Shown: in pieces, positions 5,512 through 8,914 of the stretch | Numbering within the stretch: the first letter of the stretch is position 1 | How the letters are laid out: each line of letters starts with the position of its first letter | Origin: Candidatus Omnitrophota bacterium | GTDB taxonomy: Bacteria > Omnitrophota > Gorgyraeia > Zapsychrales > Zapsychraceae | Direction: 5' to 3' | Length of the DNA: 8,914 nt | NCBI GenBank assembly: GCA_016217585.1 | Contig: JACRHQ010000100.1 | Location: 1-8,914, forward strand | The notes under the pieces: generated by a model | What the model was told of the DNA's origin: nothing | The model's database searches: none | What the model saw: only the letters and a program-made list of their open reading frames with translations | Position numbers and translations under genes: made by a program

Positions 5512-6067
5512 CGAGCCGGCCTTTCAGCATAAAGGGGCGTTCTTTGAGGACCGTGTTGAGAAATCCCCCCGCCTTTTTCTTTTCCATCTGGAACTCTTCT
5601 TCCGTGTACGCGGTGAAATTTATCTACCGCCGGAGTCTGGATTCCAGGCCGCGGACCTGGCGGGTGAATTTATCCCGGGGGAACTGGCCCACCACGACCA
5701 GATCGACGTCGGAAGCCGCGTTCTCCTGTTCTTTGGCGTAAGAGCCGTAGATAAACGCGCGGTTGATCCCCGGATAAGCGTCAATGACGCCCTTTAACGA
5801 CCCGGCAACGCCCGTAGTCTTAAAAACGATCCTTTTGAGTTCATCAAACAAAGAATATTGGGAGTTCAGCACGTAAAACTTCGAATTCCCCCGGACACGG
5901 GACGTGAACAGGCCTTCCCTTTCCAGTTTTCTTAATTCGCGCGACAAGTTGCCGGCGTCTTCCTGGATGAGGCCGGCCAATTCCCGGACATAGAAGTTCT
6001 CGCCCGCGTGGCTGAAGGTGAAGGCCAGGAGCCTTCTTCTTAATCTGGTGTTCAGGAAAGGGAGCAT
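5504..6067 (-). pseudogene. Winged-helix/MNT nucleotidyltransferase (MntA-like antitoxin) with an in-frame TAG
   Basis: A two-domain protein. Residues 1-80 form an ArsR-like winged helix (NFYVRELAGLIQEDAGNLSR, then LRKLEREGLF). Residues 100-130 form a minimal nucleotidyltransferase with GSYAKEQENAASDVDLVVVG: the GS pair at 108-109 and the metal-binding D120 and D122. In known MntA-HepT pairs the MNT enzyme AMPylates and inactivates the HEPN toxin. The frame is interrupted by TAG (5626-5624) after residue 147. The same frame continues INFTAYTEEEFQMEKKKAGG and on to TGA 5506-5504, reading exactly like the expected family C-terminus, with TAG where Glu (GAG) is common. Restored length is about 187 residues. 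ATG 6067 has AGGA six bases upstream. A single base change or error explains the break; otherwise a 147-residue product is made. Confidence 0.75.
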
Positions 6068-6078
6068 GATTAGTCCTA

Positions 6079-6117
6079 TGTTGTATATATTACATCAATC
6101 GTTGTATATCATACAAC
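6079..6117. promoter_or_regulatory. Tandem operators for the winged-helix MNT protein
   Basis: A perfect 7-bp inverted repeat, GTTGTAT (6101-6107) with ATACAAC (6111-6117), covers the -10 box. A second, imperfect copy, TGTTGTA (6079-6085) with TACATCA (6091-6097), has six of seven bases paired and lies downstream in the leader. The centres are 21 bp apart, two helical turns, so two repressor dimers could bind the same face. The winged helix of the first gene is the likely ligand, giving autorepression. Confidence 0.65.
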
Positions 6118-6135
6118 AGTACTTCTTCTTGTCAA
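6108..6135 (-). promoter_or_regulatory. Strong sigma-70-like promoter of the MNT-HEPN operon
   Basis: On the minus strand, consensus TTGACA (6135-6130) and TATGAT (6113-6108) are 16 bases apart. Transcription would start near 6101, about 35 bases before ATG 6067. The -35 box begins five bases after the stop codon of the upstream nuclease gene, so the module carries its own promoter. Confidence 0.75.
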
Positions 6136-6139
6136 GGCC

Positions 6140-7252
6140 CTACCCCTCATACCTCACCGCTAACCCTTCATCTAACAACCTCTGATTCAAGTACTCGCCT
6201 TCTGCCGTGACTTTGGCCGGGTCTTGTTCGGCCGGTGAGAAAAATATGTCCGCCAGATAGCGGCCGTGCAAATCCGACCAGTAGCTTTTAACGATAATAA
6301 AATCGCAGGGTTGAAGGGCGGCTTCCACAAACGCTTTGGCCTCCCTGCCTTTGGCCGTGTTGAGTTCGGGGCAATCGATCCCGCGCAGGCGCAGTTTCTG
6401 GCGGGTAACGGCTTTAAGGCCCAGGTCGATCTCGGCGCGCAGGGTGTCGCCGTCAATGACTTTCACGACGAGCGCTTTGTAGACGTACAGATCTTTAGGC
6501 GTGCGCCGGCTGGCTGTAATGTCAAAGCCGCCGCCGGCCGGCACGGTTTCAACCACGGGACTTTTAAGCGCGGCGGGGGAAGAAACCCTCGCCGGACGCC
6601 ACATGCTGAACCCGCAGTCGACAAACACCTCTCCTTGATCCGCCGGGATGAGCGCCTGCGCCAGCTTGTAGCTATAGAGCGTGCCGCGGGTGACATTAAG
6701 TTTAGGTGATAGGTGATTGGTGTCAGGTGATAGTTGGCGGCGGTGGCCGTTGAAGAAAACGCGTTTAATGCCGTCGGCGCGCAGGTGTTCAACCAAGTCA
6801 CGCGAGCTCCAGTCTTCCTTAATGGTTTTACGTTCGTAAGCCTGCCGCTCTTGTTTATCCTCAATCGTAGAAAGGACCTGGTAGCGTGTCCAGTCCAATT
6901 CAGCAGGCGCCTGCTGAATTGGGTAGGCGATGTAGAACCGGCGCATATAGCGTAAATTCGTCGCGGAAAACCCGTCGCCGTATTTTTGGGTGAGGTGCTG
7001 GGAGATCTGTGCCAGGAGCGCTTCGCCGTACTGGGCGCGGAGATTGTTCTTCTGCTCGACGGTGACGATCCGCTTGCCGATTTCCCAGTAGGCGCGGGTG
7101 ACAATGAGGTTCAGCGCGCGGCTGCTTTCCTTTTGGGCCCGGGTGTAAATGGCGTCGATCTGCTCCAGGAGGGTCTGGTATTCCGAGGCTTTCAGCGCGC
7201 CGGGCATAAGGGTTTTATAATCCAAACCGCGGGAAGTGTCAATGTGTTTCAC
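6140..7252 (-). CDS. DUF1016-N / staphylococcal nuclease-like fusion protein
   Basis: A 370-residue protein, intact. Residues about 22-165 match the DUF1016 (YhcG) N-terminal domain (YWEIGKRIVTVEQ, then LRAQYGEALLAQISQHLTQK and TNLRYMRRFY), which normally precedes a PD-(D/E)XK nuclease. Here a small linker domain (RGTLYSYKLA to VFVDCGF, about 189-215) and a thermonuclease domain (about 256-370) follow instead. The nuclease residues are kept: VIDGDT (D267, D269), LRLRGIDCPE (R288, D293, E296, the equivalents of R35, D40 and E43 of the S. aureus enzyme) and LHGRYLADI (R331, as R87). It should therefore be an active Ca2+-dependent-type nuclease with a DNA- or protein-binding N-terminus; no signal peptide, so intracellular. 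GTG 7252 is used; ATG 7207 (residue 16) is possible and neither has a good ribosome binding site. Residues 172-184 come from a heptamer repeat. Role unknown; defence is an inference. Confidence 0.85.
   Translation of the reverse strand: MKHIDTSRGLDYKTLMPGALKASEYQTLLEQIDAIYTRAQKESSRALNLIVTRAYWEIGKRIVTVEQKNNLRAQYGEALLAQISQHLTQKYGDGFSATNLRYMRRFYIAYPIQQAPAELDWTRYQVLSTIEDKQERQAYERKTIKEDWSSRDLVEHLRADGIKRVFFNGHRRQLSPDTNHLSPKLNVTRGTLYSYKLAQALIPADQGEVFVDCGFSMWRPARVSSPAALKSPVVETVPAGGGFDITASRRTPKDLYVYKALVVKVIDGDTLRAEIDLGLKAVTRQKLRLRGIDCPELNTAKGREAKAFVEAALQPCDFIIVKSYWSDLHGRYLADIFFSPAEQDPAKVTAEGEYLNQRLLDEGLAVRYEG
6704..6738. repeat. Five imperfect 7-bp repeats inside the nuclease fusion gene
   Basis: Units AGGTGAT, AGGTGAT, TGGTGTC, AGGTGAT and AGTTGGC lie end to end at 6704-6738. 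On the coding strand they give ATCACCT repeats and encode the linker stretch QLSPDTNHLSPKL between the DUF1016 and nuclease parts. Tracts of this kind recur within genes of some bacteria and expand or shrink by slippage. Confidence 0.7.
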
Positions 7253-7282
7253 AAAGGCGGGCGAAAGGCCGGGAGGCCCGGG

Positions 7283-7567
7283 TCAAGCCAACTTTGCCCG
7301 GTGGGTCAGGATATTCGCCCAGGTGAACATCTCTTCGGCCCAGGTTTCATTGAAATCAGAAACGTCCCTGGACCCGGCAAATGTCTTTTGAAAGGCGTCA
7401 AAAGTTTTTTGAAAACGCGCGGTTTTCGGCGCCCGCTCCAGGGCATTGACGTACTCTTCGGTCTCGGCCATAAACTGCCTGAGGCGATTATGCCGGCCTT
7501 CCAGCGCCCAGCGCCCCAGCCGTCCCAGATTCACCGCGATATTCAAGGTCAATTCCCGGGCGTCCAT
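7283..7567 (-). CDS. Conserved-looking small helical protein of unknown function
   Basis: A 94-residue protein I cannot assign. It appears all alpha: MDARELTLNIAVNLGRLGRW, then HNRLRQFMAETEEYVNALER, a pair of FQKTFDAFQKTF helices and a C-terminal AEEMFTWANILTHRAKLA, suggesting a four-helix bundle. It has no signal peptide or membrane segment. ATG 7567 follows three bases after the stop of the DUF5674 remnant, with AGG six bases ahead. The nuclease fusion begins 30 bases after its TGA (7285-7283). It therefore sits between the two in one operon and could be a regulator or partner of the nuclease. Confidence 0.65.
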   Translation of the reverse strand: MDARELTLNIAVNLGRLGRWALEGRHNRLRQFMAETEEYVNALERAPKTARFQKTFDAFQKTFAGSRDVSDFNETWAEEMFTWANILTHRAKLA

Positions 7568-7570
7568 AAT

Positions 7571-7848
7571 TTACCTGATCAGGCCTCGGATGATCTTCTC
7601 CATTTTCTGGCGTATCGTTCGATCGAGGACCTCACGGCTTGTATTGCCCTGTCGCGGCCGTATGTTGATCATCGAATCAAAGTCGACTTCCCCCGTCTCC
7701 AGATCGATGCCGCCGCCCCAAAGGTCTTCCCGCCGGCCGCAAGGATCTCTTTGGGGACATCCACGACCACTTTCACGTAGCCCTGGAAATCTTCCGCGAT
7801 TTTCTTCAATGTTTGCCCGTCTGCCTTTGCCCGGATAATAACGATCAT
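7571..7848 (-). pseudogene. DUF5674 family gene, broken by an internal deletion
   Basis: DUF5674 proteins are small (roughly 110 residues) and of unknown function. From ATG 7848 the frame reads MIVIIRAKADGQTLKKIAED then FQGYVKVVVDVPKEILAAGG, the normal family N-terminus, and then runs on to a stop at 7671-7669 (59 residues in all). From 7729 another frame reads EDLWGGGIDLETGEVDFDSM and INIRPRQGNTSREVLD to TAA 7573-7571, the normal C-terminal half. About 16 residues around the expected LHADGE...LLEDGSKQE segment are missing, a net loss equal to 1 modulo 3. Apart from this the two halves look well conserved, so the break is recent or is an assembly error. Confidence 0.72.
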
Positions 7849-7857
7849 GACACGGCT

Positions 7858-7886
7858 ATTCTAACTTCGCTCCACCAGGGACACAA
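7858..7886 (-). promoter_or_regulatory. Possible promoter upstream of the DUF5674-nuclease operon
   Basis: On the minus strand TTGTGT (7886-7881) and TAGAAT (7863-7858) are 17 bases apart, in the 65-base gap after recO and just upstream of ATG 7848. Each box has four or five consensus bases, and the position is right for the three downstream genes. Confidence 0.45.
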
Positions 7887-7913
7887 GATAATTCTTCCGG
7901 CAACCACGCGGAA

Positions 7914-8654
7914 TCACAGGTAAGCGGCCGTGCGGATACGTCTCTCCAAGTGATACACGAGGAACTTGTTGAGGATGTACTTTAAGTCCCCGCGCACCGT
8001 TTTGGTGAGGCCCAGCCGCAGGCTTTTTTCCCACGGGCTGGCCTCGATATGGAGCATCGTCGCGACCGTCCCCCGGGCGATCGGGGTGAGGTTCGACTCC
8101 CTCGCCTCCCTCGTCGGACAACGGCCGCAGACCAGCCCCCCGGCCTTGAGGCTGAAATACGCCTTCCCTTCCACTTTTTTCCGGCACTTCACGCACGCGT
8201 CGATGTGGGGACGGAACCCGGAGAACAGCAAAATCTTGATCTGGAAAATGTGCACCAGCCGGTCGATGTCGGGGAAGGATTCCAGGCCCTTGAGATAGTC
8301 CAGCAAAAGCTGGTAAATCTTCACGTTGGGCTCTTCGGCCGGGACGATGGTGTCGACCAGTTCCAGCGCGTAGTGGGCGGCGAGCGTGCGGCGGTAATCT
8401 TCCCGGACCGGGAAAAAGAACTGTTTGAGGTCGCACTGGCTGATCAGGTGCAGGTCCGAACGCCGGTACTGGTAATAGACGATGTCGTTGACGGAGAATT
8501 TGTCGACGTGGCTGCCGAACTTCCGGCGGTCCTTGCGGATGCCTTTCATGACCCCTTTGACCTTGCCGTACTCTTTGGTGAAAAATACGGCGATACGGCT
8601 GGTCTCGCGCAAGTCGAATGTCTTGAGGACAATGCCTTCAGTTTTGAGGATCAT
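7914..8654 (-). CDS. recO: DNA repair protein RecO
   Basis: RecO works with RecR (and RecF) to load RecA on SSB-coated single-stranded DNA during recombinational repair. At 246 residues it has normal length. The N-terminus MILKTEGIVLKTFDLRETSR followed by FTKEYGKVKGVMKGIR is the typical OB-fold start. The helical core is followed by a zinc-binding motif with Cys 154, 157, 176 and 179 (ACVKC ... VCGRC), which some RecO proteins retain and others lose. The start ATG (8654-8652) overlaps the ybeY stop in an ATGA arrangement, so the two are translationally coupled, a common neighbourhood in bacteria. Confidence 0.93.
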   Translation of the reverse strand: MILKTEGIVLKTFDLRETSRIAVFFTKEYGKVKGVMKGIRKDRRKFGSHVDKFSVNDIVYYQYRRSDLHLISQCDLKQFFFPVREDYRRTLAAHYALELVDTIVPAEEPNVKIYQLLLDYLKGLESFPDIDRLVHIFQIKILLFSGFRPHIDACVKCRKKVEGKAYFSLKAGGLVCGRCPTREARESNLTPIARGTVATMLHIEASPWEKSLRLGLTKTVRGDLKYILNKFLVYHLERRIRTAAYL

Positions 8655-8914
8655 ATTTTACAGGTTATCCGGATACCCTTAAACTTTCCCAAATACTCCA
8701 AAATTTCCTGCTCCTTGGCGCGCATGGCGCGAATGTCCGCCGGAGCATGGTCGTCAAAGCCCAAGAGATGCAGGATCCCGTGCGCGACGTACAAGACGAG
8801 TTCTTGGGCCAACGAAGTGTCGCAGCTTTTGGCGTTACGGACGGCGGCGTCGACGCAGATCGCGATGTCGCCGTTCACCCGGCCGGGGCGCTTGTCGTCG
8901 CTCAAGTCAAAGGC
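8651..8914 (-). CDS. ybeY: Endoribonuclease/rRNA maturation factor YbeY, 3' part (runs off the right edge)
   Basis: YbeY is a metal-dependent RNase for 16S rRNA 3'-end maturation and ribosome quality control. The visible 87 residues begin inside the protein (AFDLSDD at the window edge; the TTG at 8905 is the internal Leu, not a start). GDIAICVDAA is followed by the metal motif HGILHLLGFDDH and the C-terminal helix ADIRAMRAKEQEILEYLGKF. In most homologues the motif is HGxLHLxGYDH. Here an Asp sits where the third His is usual, and a His follows it, a variant I have seen in other GC-rich lineages. The last four bases overlap recO. Confidence 0.92.
   Translation of the reverse strand, partial: AFDLSDDKRPGRVNGDIAICVDAAVRNAKSCDTSLAQELVLYVAHGILHLLGFDDHAPADIRAMRAKEQEILEYLGKFKGIRITCKI

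Noticed and set aside
5624..5626. TAG recoding (for example pyrrolysine) in the MNT gene
   Set aside because: TAG ends the flavin-protein gene and the nuclease fusion as a normal stop, so a point mutation or sequencing error is simpler.
6704..6738. CRISPR-like array
   Set aside because: The units are only 7 bp with no spacers and lie inside a coding frame. No other regularly spaced repeats occur in the window.
6986..7780. 264-codon plus-strand open frame opposite the nuclease operon
   Set aside because: Antisense to the nuclease fusion, the 94-residue gene and the DUF5674 remnant; no domain is visible.

Overview
The window looks like a piece of a bacterial chromosome from a GC-rich, little-studied lineage, probably assembled from a metagenome. 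Housekeeping genes at both edges (dtd on the left, ybeY and recO on the right) are bacterial. The long left-hand gene is a Ski2/Hel308-type DNA helicase, a family best known from archaea and eukaryotes. From memory, this mix, together with DUF5674, MNT-HEPN pairs and DUF1016N-nuclease fusions, recalls Omnitrophota (OP3) or neighbouring candidate phyla. That placement is inference only.

Layout, left to right. (1) 1-204: the 5' end of dtd on the minus strand and a compact divergent promoter region. (2) 205-2448: the Hel308-like helicase, plus strand. (3) About 2432-3290: a visibly AT-richer island with a HigBA-like toxin-antitoxin operon on the minus strand. The antitoxin is intact, but the toxin has lost its middle; a small lysine-rich ORF overlaps the antitoxin stop. 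A perfect 16-bp palindrome covers the toxin start. (4) 3264-5111: a tight minus-strand operon of an exported SRPBCC-like protein, a PNPOx-like flavin protein, an alpha/beta hydrolase and a 3'-truncated DUF3175 gene, cut where the AT-rich island begins. (5) 5145-6135: a MNT-HEPN (nucleotidyltransferase/RNase toxin) operon, with a strong promoter and tandem operators. The MNT frame has an in-frame TAG and the HEPN frame has an internal deletion. A 33-nt second copy of the tail of the neighbouring nuclease gene follows HEPN. (6) 6140-7848: a DUF5674 gene (again with an internal deletion), a 94-residue unknown protein and a DUF1016-N/staphylococcal-nuclease-like fusion. (7) 7914-8914: recO and ybeY, translationally coupled.

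Two points stand out. First, the accessory genes carry a repeated style of damage: HigB, HEPN and DUF5674 each keep recognisable N- and C-terminal ends but lack the middle and change frame, MNT has a single nonsense codon, and DUF3175 lost its 3' end. This is either rapid erosion of toxin-antitoxin-like cargo or an assembly artefact, and read mapping would tell them apart. Second, the intact DUF1016N-SNase fusion and its small upstream partner are the best candidate for an uncharacterised nucleic-acid-targeting system here. Family assignments rest on motif recognition from memory; no database search was possible.
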